A DNA stretch of 64,000 nt from Paenibacillus sp. FSL H3-0469 (GCF_038051945.1 NZ_CP150302.1:7192001-7256000); one strand, 5' to 3'; shown: positions 9,801-17,840, numbered from the stretch's first letter. Notes: generated from the letters alone by a model not told the origin. Numbers and translations: made by a program.

Positions 9801-12605
9801 TATAATGACGGTGCGCTTACTAGTGTGTACGCGAATGTGCCGCAGATTAACGTTGCGGTTGCGGGGGACAATGTCTCCAAGGGTGCACTGGTCGGCTATA
9901 ACTTCCGGGACGGCAAAATTATTAGTTCATCCTACACAGGCACACTGTCCGCTGTAGGCCGCAACACAGGTGCAGCCGCAGCTGCCGTAAATACAGCAGC
10001 TGTTGATCCGCTGGCTTCAGGACTATGGAGTATCGATTATGACACTACCTTCCTGAATGACCTGACGGACGGTGCCATTACAGTGCAGACTCCGCTGCAG
10101 CTTGCAGGGGCAGTTATGTTCTATAACGAGACTGGACTGAATTATTACAAGCTGTTCAACAGAACGGCAGAGAACAAGCCGGAGCTGGCAACGATCCTGC
10201 TTGGGGCAGATATCGATCTTGCCGGACGCTACTGGACGGCATTCGACAGCTTCACGGGAGTGTTTAACGGCCAAGGCCATACGCTAAACGGACTTTCTCT
10301 GAAAGCCTCCGGCCAGCAGACAGCCGGATTTATCAAGGATAACCGTGGACAGCTCCTGAATGTGAACTTTACCGGAGCAGAGCTCTCCGGCGCAGTGAAT
10401 ACAGGTATTGCTGCCGGGATCAACCACACAGGTGCAGTTATCCAGAATGTGAAGGTCAGCGGTTCCGTGGCTGGCAGTGCTGCCGCAGGCGGGGCTATAG
10501 GCGTGAATCAGGGAACTCTGGAGAAGGTCACAAATGAAGGAGTGAAGCTTGCCGGAGCGGGCCGGATTGGCGGCATTGCCGGAAGCAACGCTGGTGTGAT
10601 TCACCAAGCTGTATCGAAGGGTAGCATTGATGGTTCATCTGTACTGGCCGCAGGCGGAATTGCCGGTGAGAACAGTGCGGAAGGCTCCATCACTGAATCG
10701 CTTGTCTATGGCGATATCCGTGTAGCTTCGGCTCAGGCAATCGCTGGCGGGATCAGCGGCCTGAATGCTGGAGAGATCAAGAACAGCTATTCTGCCGCCA
10801 CGGTTCTCGCCGAAGGCATGTCTACTGCTTGGGCTGGCGGAATTGCCGGTCTGGCAGAGAGCGGCTCCATTACTTCTTCCCTGAATACCGGAGAAGTAAA
10901 GGCTGGAGTGAAGGGCAAGATTCAACCGCTGCAGGCCTTCTTCGGAGGAATTGCCGGACAGAAGTCTGAGCATGCCACGATCAGCGGCTCCTTGTTCAAC
11001 AGACAAATGCTGAAGAACAATATTGCCTATTACAATTTGGATGGTCAGGCAGTGGCCGGCAATAACAGCAGTGCCATGGGGCTGCCGGGTGCAGAGCTTA
11101 CCACTGCGAATCTGCCCGCAGGCCTGGATGCCGGAGTCTGGACAGCCCAGAACACCTTCTATCCAGTGCTTGCAGCCTTTAACGGAACAGACGAAGGGAC
11201 TCTGGCTTCAGCCGCTGTTATCCTGGACCCGCAGGATCTGATTAACCGCGTGGGTTCGGCATTCCACATGAGCAGCGGCGGAGCACTCTCCTGGAGCGCT
11301 GATCCGTCCAAGGCTGTAGTGAACGGTACAACCGGCAGCCTGATATCAGGCGGCAGTGCAGTGCTGAAGGCAACCGCTGGAGGACAGAGCAGAAGTATTG
11401 CTATTAATACAGCAGCTCTCCAGTATCCGAGCGCAGCAGTTGCGCCAACTGCAACTCCTGCAGATAAGAATTTCACCACTGAAGTGAAGGTGGAGCTGGC
11501 AACAGGTGAGCAGGGAGGAAGCATCTACTATACACTCGACGGTACGACACCTACAGAGTCTTCCCGGGTGTACAGCGGCCCCATCGCTCTGAACAGCACA
11601 ACAACGGTTAAAGCCGTTACCATTACTTCCGGCAAAGAGTACAGCCCGGTTGCAGCCTGGACCTGGACGCTTGTAGTCCCTAATCCGAGCCCTAATCCAA
11701 ACCCTGGTACCGGCAATGGAGGCGGTGGCCCTGGTCCGGCAGCTCCGCTTCCAAGCCCGACACCTGCACCGGCAGCTCCCGCGATTACTGCGGTTGCCGG
11801 AACATCAACAGTAACGGGTGACAGCGAAGCTCCAGTCAAGGTTGCTAAGAACAGCAAGCTTGCACTGACGGCTCCAGAAGGGCAGACGATCTATTACACA
11901 ACGGACGGCAGCATTCCGACTACCAAGAGCACGAAATACACTGGTGAGCTGCTGATTACCAAGAGTATGACGATCAAAGCGATTACGGACAAAGATGATA
12001 AAGTTATTACCATTGAGTATGTGGTAGAGAATGCAAAGTACAGCTTGAAGAGTAACAGCGGCGAGATCAAGTATATGGCAGCCTATCCGAACGGCCTGTT
12101 CATGCCGAACGCTGCCATTACCCGGTATGAGCTGATTCAGTCCCTTGCACCGCTGCTTGATATGGAAGAAGTAAATGTAGGTAACCTGTTCAAGGATGTC
12201 AATGCCGAGAATGAAGGCTTGACCGGATTCTTCGCATCGGCCGGCATTATTGAAGGCTTCCCGGATGGCGGATTCGGCGGAACCAAGGGCTTGACCCGTG
12301 CGGAATTCTCCAAAATCATGACAACCGTGCTGAAGCTCGATGTAACTCAGAACGGCGTGACCAAGCAGAAGGATCTGCAGGGCCACTGGGCAGAGAAGTA
12401 CGTGAATGCCCTGTCGCAGGCAGGATACGTTCAAGGCTTCCCTGACGGAACCTTCAAGCCGGGAACACCGGTTACCCGTGCGCAGGCCGTAGTGCTGATC
12501 AACCGGATTGCCGGCACGAAGAAGCTGACGGTAACCGCTGTACAGTTCAAGGATCTTCCGGCTACCCACTGGGCTTACAAAGACATCATGTCGGTTGTGA
12601 AATAA
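3882..12605 (+). CDS. Giant GLUG-repeat beta-helix surface protein with SLH anchor (2907 aa)
   Basis: The ATG at 3882 is preferred over an earlier in-frame ATG at 3801, because 3801 lies inside the upstream hairpin while 3882 follows AGGTGG and opens a clear export signal (MALKRK, then a long Ala/Val stretch). Most of the protein is dozens of short GG(I/L/F)(A/V)G repeats of the GLUG type, which usually form a beta-helix. Three module starts share an LAGL...VNG...W.PIG...F.G pattern at residues ~45, ~1250 and ~2060. Two chitobiase C-terminal-like domains (IYYTLDGTTPT, IYYTTDGSIPT) follow near 2525-2600 and 2640-2710, then SLH repeats to the end. It is likely a wall-anchored adhesin or polymer-binding protein; the ligand is unknown. 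Confidence 0.9.
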   Translation: MALKRKSWIGYLIALAVVVVAAVAGGIMAKADPQTWDSAARTEWYVPTNDTFKIKTAAELAGVAKLVNEGTVNGLSGKIMEITDNLDLSAYQWVPIGTAEHPFRGTLITEGGLIKKINGLNVVSNRSYQGLVGNMVGGTVGGLIFESGTISVTGVTYDVYAGSAVGKMSGSSIVFDITNQINITTDASPYHSYAGGIVGMGEGMISNSVNNAAVSAFGSADVGGMLGYGDSRGIIIKKVVNNGSVLAQGTDSSVLTAGGIAGHTTGPLSLNDEDTPIINTAPVTIDGGSQVAAGGIVGKVDNTVVFSNMTTNNGAITVNAAAAVNSAAGALVGATGTVASREVSITFVNTAPVTNNGGKNVYTGGFAGYTGSTFTWTHPYVNTQEITASGSENVATGGFVGYAAGGLVTSNATAGVFQNSKLISVNGVTGVYTGGIAGYDAGGNITQTSSTGELKVKGTTDVYTGGTVGYEIGGTIASAVTGKTTAGHLNITSDGTIGGIAGYLEGTVTNSSIKYATLQVTSAGGVVGGIAGNAQGTVSGVTAGDAASAGYSTLVLQAAVAGAADGQYNVTFGGLVGVNTKALTLTGGKAARISFLNEAGTSVYTIGGAAGKLTSEAVIGTVAVPVDVQDIVTELKADKVSFGGGAGHNSAAQFNGHTNRIEIKATGASVKAGGMFGENHSAAATPYNHAENVVITASGADNQLGGNTGFNAGQLVNATVTQLSIAASGVRAEAGGIAAHSEGTETPAARAGITSAVLNVPGSDPMITLTATDAKAGAIVGAATTTDITMPEVNAEDGALMLIQAQAAKPSVGGLAGTLTNSSISSDSKKVNVENMLILAGPAAADAYIGGIVGYNESSRLERLAGSAVSLTINAPRATAGGVAGYNHGSATGIIVDTYISGLNLKANNGAVSSYVGGIVGLNAAQSIDPVLNSVTSVSTIQNTRTLGTVSATSANAIVGGMAGENRTLIANNSITDKISVISRGNSSIIGGLAGVNTASGTLYYTYSNANLTIEGTGTHAGGLAGSNAGAVIGSYVDIDVTGNAQGTSGGSVYLGGLIGRNTAGTVEQSYSVSKVTANKVYTIVGGLIGELSGGTVKNSYVAKSVNAANNNSYAGGFVGRITNGKISNVYSAAEVNVAADKTAYAGGFAGRYDNASKELLYKSYYIKDEGLNINRDLPDFAEGNHRWLNVHVRLTTILSETLKDRTVFPGLSGWDFEGAWKYGSLSAAYRYPEVNRTANTGGGDNGNNVNANINWYTKDKDAIGFEITSEAELAGLAGIVNGTIAGVEQFGFKDRTVTVMNPIHIQSKQWVPIGDKEASPFEGTFDGKSLLIDGLTLQPVYTHSGLFGIIGADATVQNMNLEPLTVAGNGYTGVLAGTNLGTVKNVDLKLLDGVKVSGGVVGGIIGQNSGSVAGLQLTLDGGSRIETVAEGGIAGGLIGDNTADITADTYVIHDKDGSIGSAADHAVIGGIIGVQNGNVTGLTLEVNSRYRISSTGMEATVGGLVGHYQGGQAEGLTVSFADGTLEARGLGSILGGMIGQSDQGNSIRNVTVTGSGSGVQLTANGTAGGVVGAKEGRLGGMLARSVDNSSSFDVEHAAVSGVKLATTSDSLKAVLGGIAGSASRTAINDAKFKASLQAAGEVITAGGIVGESDNSIIYNADSSPELQAAAKSGEVTVGGIAGTISADNINQGFDFGKAYPLYKGIYIAKVHDGQITVTGTDYLADLYAGGLTGKNTDASIYSSEVASGLKVTGGNTVSAGGVAGYSNGIIVDTIVRSGVNADNSRVINAGGLVGWGDGGEIHYSKVISGSGQSITIGLAVTLGESVPNTRVGGVIGMADHILITNSHTDIPVVITDTNQDNTMYAGGFAGLLGENGTLAGQIQKSYATGKLTVSGRLGSYVGGFAGSVDHYSITDSYASGDISNTGFDTRSGGFAASVERSGSISKSYALQSKIATVGVKSSTRSYNGGFAGYNDGALTSVYANVPQINVAVAGDNVSKGALVGYNFRDGKIISSSYTGTLSAVGRNTGAAAAAVNTAAVDPLASGLWSIDYDTTFLNDLTDGAITVQTPLQLAGAVMFYNETGLNYYKLFNRTAENKPELATILLGADIDLAGRYWTAFDSFTGVFNGQGHTLNGLSLKASGQQTAGFIKDNRGQLLNVNFTGAELSGAVNTGIAAGINHTGAVIQNVKVSGSVAGSAAAGGAIGVNQGTLEKVTNEGVKLAGAGRIGGIAGSNAGVIHQAVSKGSIDGSSVLAAGGIAGENSAEGSITESLVYGDIRVASAQAIAGGISGLNAGEIKNSYSAATVLAEGMSTAWAGGIAGLAESGSITSSLNTGEVKAGVKGKIQPLQAFFGGIAGQKSEHATISGSLFNRQMLKNNIAYYNLDGQAVAGNNSSAMGLPGAELTTANLPAGLDAGVWTAQNTFYPVLAAFNGTDEGTLASAAVILDPQDLINRVGSAFHMSSGGALSWSADPSKAVVNGTTGSLISGGSAVLKATAGGQSRSIAINTAALQYPSAAVAPTATPADKNFTTEVKVELATGEQGGSIYYTLDGTTPTESSRVYSGPIALNSTTTVKAVTITSGKEYSPVAAWTWTLVVPNPSPNPNPGTGNGGGGPGPAAPLPSPTPAPAAPAITAVAGTSTVTGDSEAPVKVAKNSKLALTAPEGQTIYYTTDGSIPTTKSTKYTGELLITKSMTIKAITDKDDKVITIEYVVENAKYSLKSNSGEIKYMAAYPNGLFMPNAAITRYELIQSLAPLLDMEEVNVGNLFKDVNAENEGLTGFFASAGIIEGFPDGGFGGTKGLTRAEFSKIMTTVLKLDVTQNGVTKQKDLQGHWAEKYVNALSQAGYVQGFPDGTFKPGTPVTRAQAVVLINRIAGTKKLTVTAVQFKDLPATHWAYKDIMSVVK

Positions 12606-12635
12606 CAGAAATTCATAAGTGAAGGAGCTCGGCGG

Positions 12636-13325
12636 ATGAAAACAAAGCTGCTTGCCGTAAGCCTGGTCCTCTCATTGATCTCGGCGATACTTTTCTATTC
12701 GGACACCACCAGTGCGGATACACCTGAGGCGTATAACGCTGAACAAAGCTATGGAATAGCGGGTAAGGCGATCTTTTATCTGCGTGTGCTGAAAAGCGAC
12801 GGTACTGCAAGCTCCACCGGAACAGGAATAATCCTGTCTCCGGCCGGTACCGCAGCAACGGCGTATCATGTGGTCAAAAACGCACAGCGCATTGAAGGAG
12901 TCATGGCGGATGGGACGGTGATTAGTCCGATTAAAGTCACGAAGTCCGACGAGCTGAAGGATGTGGCCATCCTTGAATTGCCAAGTCCTGCTGCGATGAA
13001 GCAAAAGGATAATACCTATGCTTATCTGCCGCTACGCAAGGATAAGCTGAGACATGGTGAAGCGGTGTATGCCCTGGGCTATCCGCTCAAGAATACAGCG
13101 ATCATCACGGAGGGGATCGTCAACACTCCGGCAGCCGACATTAACGGCCGAAGCCGGATTCTAACCTCGGCCCAGGTGGCAAGCGGAATGTCCGGGGGGC
13201 CTCTGCTGGATACGCACGGCGAGCTGGCGGGTATCATCTCCGGTTCCCTGCGGACGATGAATAACATTCATTTGATTGTGAATATGGAGGATCTGCGCAG
13301 CCTGCTGCCAGCTTCCTTCAACTAA
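12636..13325 (+). CDS. Secreted trypsin-like serine protease (HtrA-type fold, no PDZ)
   Basis: A 229-residue protein with an N-terminal hydrophobic export signal or anchor. The chymotrypsin-fold catalytic triad is visible: His78 (TAYHV), Asp109 (LKDVAIL) and Ser186 in GMSGGPL. This matches the S1C/HtrA protease core, but there is no PDZ domain, so it is shorter than DegP/HtrA. GAAGGAG lies 8 nt before the ATG. It begins 30 nt after the giant SLH gene with no terminator between, so it is probably cotranscribed and could process or quality-control the surface proteins (inference). Confidence 0.85.
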   Translation: MKTKLLAVSLVLSLISAILFYSDTTSADTPEAYNAEQSYGIAGKAIFYLRVLKSDGTASSTGTGIILSPAGTAATAYHVVKNAQRIEGVMADGTVISPIKVTKSDELKDVAILELPSPAAMKQKDNTYAYLPLRKDKLRHGEAVYALGYPLKNTAIITEGIVNTPAADINGRSRILTSAQVASGMSGGPLLDTHGELAGIISGSLRTMNNIHLIVNMEDLRSLLPASFN

Positions 13326-13378
13326 AAGCATTACCAGAAGCAGCTTACACTTGAGGCTGCAATATAATACCGACTAGG

Positions 13379-13425
13379 GCTGTCCTCAGGCGTTTCTTGG
13401 CAAACGCGGGGACAGCACTTTTTTT
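13379..13425 (+). terminator. Rho-independent terminator after the protease gene
   Basis: Outer stem GCTGTCC / GGACAGC and inner stem CGTTT / AAACG, followed by a run of T from 13419. Confidence 0.85.
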
Positions 13426-13426
13426 A

Positions 13427-13526
13427 AAAATATAAGAACTTATAGGTTTCACACGATAACTTATCCTTCTATTTCTCGCTGAAACGGTACCGTCCTTTAC
13501 AAGGACGGCAAAGCCGTTTCCACTTG
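13427..13526 (+). repeat. Post-terminator hairpin repeat, copy 1 (full length)
   Basis: About 100 bp. It opens with an AT-rich palindrome (ATATAAG...CTTATA), then CACACGATA, TATCCTTCTATTTCTCGCT, then a nested hairpin with outer arms GAAACGG/CCGTTTC and inner arms CCGTCCTT/AAGGACGG, and closes with CACTTG. Near-identical copies lie at 15271 and 54811, a 3' half at 22682, and a diverged piece at 61908. It starts directly at the T-tract of the preceding terminator. Confidence 0.85.
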
Positions 13527-13590
13527 AATATAGAATGTATAAGCTGCTTGATAATCGTAATGCATCCCTATGGAAGGAGGAGGAGCCCGG

Positions 13591-13953
13591 GTGATTAAGG
13601 CCTATTTGCTGGATGTGAATCAGAAGGATCTCTATAAGCTGTCATCGATGCTTCAGCATACAGGCAAGGTAAATGTGATCGGTATGTCTGCTTATCCCGA
13701 GAATGTTGTGGACCGGATTGTTCTGTTGCAGCCCGACGTGCTGTTTCTGGATCTTCAGCTGCCCGGTCACCAAGGAGTCGTAGTAGCCGAGCTCGTGAAG
13801 AAAAAGCTGCCGGATATTCAGATTGTGGTGGTCACAGAGACGAAGCAGCATGCCCTGTGGGCCTTCGACCAGGACATAGTGGATTATGTGCTGAAGCCGC
13901 TGGAGGAGGTCCGGCTGGGCCAGTCTCTGGAACGGCTGCGTAAGGGAAGCTGA
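13591..13953 (+). CDS. Stand-alone response-regulator receiver domain protein
   Basis: The GTG at 13591 is preferred to an in-frame ATG at 13570, because that ATG sits just upstream of the GGAGGAGG ribosome site serving the GTG. The 120-residue protein is a single receiver domain: acidic LLDV near the N-terminus, phospho-acceptor Asp in FLDLQLPG, and the conserved Lys in VLKPLEE. No DNA-binding output domain follows, and no kinase is adjacent. It may be a phosphate relay or a protein-protein signalling module; the sequence resembles the receiver part of LytTR-type regulators. The target is unknown. Confidence 0.8.
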   Translation: MIKAYLLDVNQKDLYKLSSMLQHTGKVNVIGMSAYPENVVDRIVLLQPDVLFLDLQLPGHQGVVVAELVKKKLPDIQIVVVTETKQHALWAFDQDIVDYVLKPLEEVRLGQSLERLRKGS

Positions 13954-14039
13954 AGCAGGCGGGCGTCTGGAATCAGGATGCCGGATGTCTCTGCCCATGG
14001 TACAATATACGGACAAGCAGAAAGGATGGGTGATTTTAG

Positions 14040-15221
14040 TTGAAGTACGATTTTAACCGTATCATTGACCGCCGCAATACCCGTTCCTACAAATGGGACC
14101 AATCGGAGAAGCTGTTCGGAGACAAGGAGATTCTTCCGCTGTGGGTAGCGGATATGGACTTTGCAAGCCCTCCTGCGGTACAGGAAGCGATTCTTCGCCG
14201 TGTACAGGCAGGCGTATATGGCTATAGCGTGACGGGTGACTCCTACAAAGCGGCGATTACCGGCTGGTACCGCAGACGCCATGACTGGGAGATTCAGGAG
14301 GAGTGGATCTCGGATTCTCCGGGGATCGTTACCTCACTCAGCCTGTCTGTGGAGCTGTACAGCAAGCCGGGAGATCAGGTGATTCTGCAATCGCCGGTCT
14401 ACTATCCTTTTTATGATGTCATCCAGATGAATGACCGCAAGGTGGCGGTGAATCCGCTGAAGCTGGAAGCAGGCCGTTATGTCATGGATTATGTCCAGCT
14501 GGAAGAGCTGATGGCCGGTGGCGCGAAGCTGCTGCTGCTGTGTAATCCGCATAATCCGGGCGGCAGAGTATGGGAACGGGAGGAATTGCTGCGCCTGGGC
14601 GAGCTATGCCTGCGCTACGGGGTAACGGTGATCTCGGATGAGATTCATTGCGATATGATCATGCCCGGACACAAGCATATTCCGTTCGCGTCCCTGTCCC
14701 CGGAGCTGTCGGACATTACGCTGACCACACTGGCGGCGACCAAAACCTTCAATCTGCCGGGGCTCCAGACCTCGTATATTGTCACCTCCAACCCGGAGCT
14801 GAAGCGGAAGTTCGATTATAAGATGAAGACGCTCAGCCTGCATATGTCGGCCTTCTTCTCACCGGAGGCGGTAGAGGCTGCCTATAATGAAGGCGGAGAA
14901 TGGCTGGATGAGCTGATCCTGCACATTAACGGCAATGCGGAATATGCCATCAGCTATCTCGCGGAGCATCTCCCGCAGGTGAAGCCGATGCAGCCGGAGG
15001 CCACCTATCTGCTGTGGATCGACTGCCGTGCCCTCGGACTTGATGCGGACGGGCTCAAGCAGCTAATGTACCGTGAGGCCAAGGTAGCGTTCAACGAAGG
15101 CTCCGTCTTCGGACCGGAAGGCCAAGGACATCTGCGCATCAACCTCGCTTGTCCGCGCTCCGTGCTGGCTGAAGCGCTGGAGCGGTTCGTGAAGGCTGCG
15201 GCCGCTTATGTAACCCGATAA
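14040..15221 (+). CDS. patB: PatB/MalY-family PLP-dependent C-S lyase
   Basis: A 393-residue fold-type I aminotransferase-like enzyme. The TTG at 14040 follows AAAGGATGGG at good spacing. It carries the N-terminal PatB/MalY signature (RRNTRSYKWD, LPLWVADMDF), the CNPHNPGGRVW motif and the PLP lysine K235 in AATKTFNLPGL. Family members cleave cystathionine or other cysteine-S-conjugates to pyruvate, ammonia and a thiol, and some also act as regulators or aminotransferases. No sulfur-metabolism genes are adjacent, so the exact substrate is open. It is followed by its own terminator. Confidence 0.88.
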   Translation: MKYDFNRIIDRRNTRSYKWDQSEKLFGDKEILPLWVADMDFASPPAVQEAILRRVQAGVYGYSVTGDSYKAAITGWYRRRHDWEIQEEWISDSPGIVTSLSLSVELYSKPGDQVILQSPVYYPFYDVIQMNDRKVAVNPLKLEAGRYVMDYVQLEELMAGGAKLLLLCNPHNPGGRVWEREELLRLGELCLRYGVTVISDEIHCDMIMPGHKHIPFASLSPELSDITLTTLAATKTFNLPGLQTSYIVTSNPELKRKFDYKMKTLSLHMSAFFSPEAVEAAYNEGGEWLDELILHINGNAEYAISYLAEHLPQVKPMQPEATYLLWIDCRALGLDADGLKQLMYREAKVAFNEGSVFGPEGQGHLRINLACPRSVLAEALERFVKAAAAYVTR

Positions 15222-15232
15222 TCTGTAATGAA

Positions 15233-15270
15233 GAATCCGTCGCCTGATGAGGCTGGCGGATTCTTTGTTT
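15233..15270 (+). terminator. Rho-independent terminator after the PatB gene
   Basis: AGAATCCG and CGGATTCT arms with an inner GCC/GGC pair, followed by TTTGTTT. Confidence 0.8.
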
Positions 15271-15372
15271 AAATATAAGAATTTATATGTTTCACACGAT
15301 ACATTATCCTTCTAATTCTCGCTGAAACGGATACCGTCCTCTTAAGGATGGCGTAGCCGTTTCTGCTTGTGT
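15271..15372 (+). repeat. Post-terminator hairpin repeat, copy 2 (full length)
   Basis: Same order of blocks as copy 1: ATATAAG palindrome, CACACGATA, TATCCTTCTAATTCTCGCT, GAAACGG/CCGTTTC outer arms and CCGTCCT/AGGATGG inner arms, where one pair becomes G-T and the stem is retained. It abuts the T-tract of the PatB terminator. Confidence 0.85.
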
Positions 15373-15467
15373 GCAAACCATATTGAGCAACAGGTAACCC
15401 CATGTTAAGATGAGCAGTGCGAATAAGCCGAGAGAGCAAAGTGAATATAGGGAGTGGAGAGATAGAG

Positions 15468-16424
15468 ATGAGTAACAGTACAACTAGAATCATCATCGAT
15501 TGTGACACAGGAATAGACGATGCACTGGCGATATTGTATGCGCTCCGGGCGCCGGGGGTAGTGGTTGAGGGGATTACGACGGTGTTCGGCAACATTGATG
15601 TGCAGCAGGCGGCGGATAACACGCTGCGGCTACTTGAGCTTGCGGCTCCGGGCTATGAAATCCCGGTAGCGCTCGGGGCTTCCCGGGCGCTGGTGCGCGA
15701 GCTAACCGGCTTCTCCACCCATGTTCACGGGGAGAACGGCATTGGCGGCGTTCAGCTGCCGCCCTCCCGGCAGGTGCCGGTACAAGAGACGGCAGCGGAG
15801 TTCATCACGCGGATGGCGGATGAGCATCTGGGAGAGCTGGTCCTGGTGACGCTCGGACGGCTGACGAACCTGTCGCTGGCCCTGGATCTGGACCCGCAGC
15901 TGACCTCTAAGCTGAAGAAGGTAGTGGTTATGGGCGGTACGGTCTTTAAGCCGGGCAACGTTACGCCGGTAGCCGAGGCCAATCTGTGGGGCGACCCGGA
16001 AGCGGCTGACCGCGTGTTTACTTCCGGGCTGCCTGTAATGATGATCGGACTGGATGTGACACTCCAGACGCGGATTACATCTGAGCATGTTGAGCTGCTG
16101 AAGCGGCATGGACGGGAAGAGAATAAGGCGGTTATCGACTTCATGGAAGAGTCGCTGGCGTATTATTTTAAATTTTACCGCGAGGCGAACTATCTCATTA
16201 ACAGCGCTCCGCTGCATGATCCGCTGGCCCTGATGGCCGCCTTGCAGCCGGATCTCGTAACCTGCCGCCGGATGAAGGTCCGTGTAGAGCATCAGGGAGT
16301 GTTCACCTCCGGTATGGTCGTAGCAGATTTACGGGCACAGCCCAAAGAAGGCGAATTCATTGAAGTGGCTGTAGATGTGGACGCTGAACGGGCGGTCGGT
16401 GTCTTTTTGAGCGTATTTATGTAG
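15468..16424 (+). CDS. Inosine/uridine-preferring nucleoside hydrolase (IUNH family)
   Basis: The ATG at 15468 follows GGGAGTGGAGAG and starts the family's N-terminal strand; an earlier in-frame GTG at 15417 adds an unconserved leader. The 318-residue protein has the Ca-binding cluster DCDTGIDDA (Asp11, Asp13, Asp17, Asp18), the VVMGG and EANLWGDPEAA substrate/metal loop and the catalytic-site HDPLA (His250). Such enzymes hydrolyse the N-glycosidic bond of ribonucleosides for base salvage. It is a single-gene unit; substrate preference cannot be read from sequence. Confidence 0.9.
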   Translation: MSNSTTRIIIDCDTGIDDALAILYALRAPGVVVEGITTVFGNIDVQQAADNTLRLLELAAPGYEIPVALGASRALVRELTGFSTHVHGENGIGGVQLPPSRQVPVQETAAEFITRMADEHLGELVLVTLGRLTNLSLALDLDPQLTSKLKKVVVMGGTVFKPGNVTPVAEANLWGDPEAADRVFTSGLPVMMIGLDVTLQTRITSEHVELLKRHGREENKAVIDFMEESLAYYFKFYREANYLINSAPLHDPLALMAALQPDLVTCRRMKVRVEHQGVFTSGMVVADLRAQPKEGEFIEVAVDVDAERAVGVFLSVFM

Positions 16425-16476
16425 GTGTAAGGGGAACCCCGGACAGGTGAATCTGCAATGGTTACAATCTCTTCAT

Positions 16477-16504
16477 TTGCTATATTTATCTAGTTTGCTA
16501 GAAT
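16477..16504 (+). promoter_or_regulatory. Likely sigma-A promoter of the GH18-like gene
   Basis: TTGCTA at 16477 and TAGAAT at 16499 with a 16-bp spacer, about 60 bp before the start codon at 16566. Confidence 0.45.
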
Positions 16505-16565
16505 AGTAGGGAATGTAAGGTTGAGAGATTCACAATCTATCTAAGAGAATGGGGAACTTATTCAT

Positions 16566-17819
16566 ATGAAGAAGCATTTGGCCAAAATAGTATTATGCGC
16601 AGCGATCTCACTAGGCAGCCTTACGGCACTCCCGGCAAGTGCGGTCCATGCGGCGCCTGCGGGTGTGAGTATTATGCTGGACGGTTATCCGCTGCCGTTC
16701 CCGGTAGAGCCGGTGATGATGAATGGAACGACTATGGTGCCTTTCCGCGCCATCTCAGAAGCCCTGGGAATTCAGGTGGAATGGAATCAGAAGGCCCGCA
16801 AAATCACGGCCACCCGGAAGGACGCAGCTGGCGCTGCTCCAACCGTAGTGGTCCTGACACTCGGCAGCAAAGATGCAGTCGTGAACGGGACAGTGGTGAA
16901 GCTTGCGGCAGCGCCGCAGGATATCCGCGGAACGACGATGCTGCCGCTCAAATTCTTCAGCCAGCAGTTCGGGGCGGCAGCCTCCTGGGATCAGGCGTCC
17001 AAGACCGTGTCCATCACCTCCCCGAAGCGGGACATGTACACCTTAGGCTTTTACGCACAGAAGGCGTACAGTGAGGTCTCGCTGATTCCGAGCTTTGATG
17101 CGGTTGCTTTTGGCTGGGCGCGGATTGACAAGGACGGCCAGTTCACCACCACGGGCAAGGATTTCTGGTGGCCGGAGGCGGCAGGCGAGGTTACGCCGGA
17201 ATCGATTGTGCAGAATGCCGCAGCGGGTGGGACGGCACCCTACCTGATGGTCTATTCGAGTGACTCGTCGCTGGAGCTGAGCAAGAATCTGGAGGATACG
17301 CAGCTCAAGCAGCAGACGATCGCCAGTATTGTTGAACTTGCTTCCAGCAAGGGATTCAAGGGTATCGGACTGGATCTGGAAGGACTGGGACTGACCGGGG
17401 ATAAGGCGCTGGTGCAGAGCCAATATAACGCTTTTGTCAAAAATCTCTCCACAGCCGCCCGTGCCGCCAGCCTCAAGCTGACCGTCATTCTGCATCCGCT
17501 GAACAGCTCCTACAAGGGGTATGACTACAAGACGCTGGGGACACTTGCGGACGATCTGGTTATCATGGCTTATGCCTATGAAGGGGAGACCGGGCCGGAG
17601 CCGATGAATAAGGTCGATGAGAGCATCCGGCTGGCGCTTGATCAGGTCAGCAAGGACAAGCTGATTCTCGGGATATCGGTCTACAGTGAGAACGAAGCCT
17701 CCGTCAATGCTAAGATCGGTCTGGCTAAGCGTTACGGCCTTAAGGGAATTGCGGTCTGGCGTCTGGGGATCATCGGCCAGCCGGTGCTGAACCGGATGGG
17801 CGAAGCTATCGAGCTGTAG
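16566..17819 (+). CDS. Exported copper-amine-oxidase-N domain / GH18-like glycosidase
   Basis: A 417-residue protein with a signal peptide (residues 1-29, cleaved near AVHAA). Residues ~33-150 form the copper-amine-oxidase-N type domain (GTTMVPFRAISEALG, then GTTMLPLKFFSQQFG), a common wall-associated module in Paenibacillus with no oxidase activity. The rest is a TIM-barrel GH18-like domain similar to spore-cortex/YaaH-type hydrolases; KGIGLDLEGL gives the D-x-E pair (Asp270, Glu272) where the family's catalytic Glu sits. It probably acts on peptidoglycan or chitin-like glycans outside the cell. The gene stands alone with its own promoter and terminator. Confidence 0.85.
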   Translation: MKKHLAKIVLCAAISLGSLTALPASAVHAAPAGVSIMLDGYPLPFPVEPVMMNGTTMVPFRAISEALGIQVEWNQKARKITATRKDAAGAAPTVVVLTLGSKDAVVNGTVVKLAAAPQDIRGTTMLPLKFFSQQFGAAASWDQASKTVSITSPKRDMYTLGFYAQKAYSEVSLIPSFDAVAFGWARIDKDGQFTTTGKDFWWPEAAGEVTPESIVQNAAAGGTAPYLMVYSSDSSLELSKNLEDTQLKQQTIASIVELASSKGFKGIGLDLEGLGLTGDKALVQSQYNAFVKNLSTAARAASLKLTVILHPLNSSYKGYDYKTLGTLADDLVIMAYAYEGETGPEPMNKVDESIRLALDQVSKDKLILGISVYSENEASVNAKIGLAKRYGLKGIAVWRLGIIGQPVLNRMGEAIEL

Positions 17820-17840
17820 CAGGTACTATCTATCTTAATG

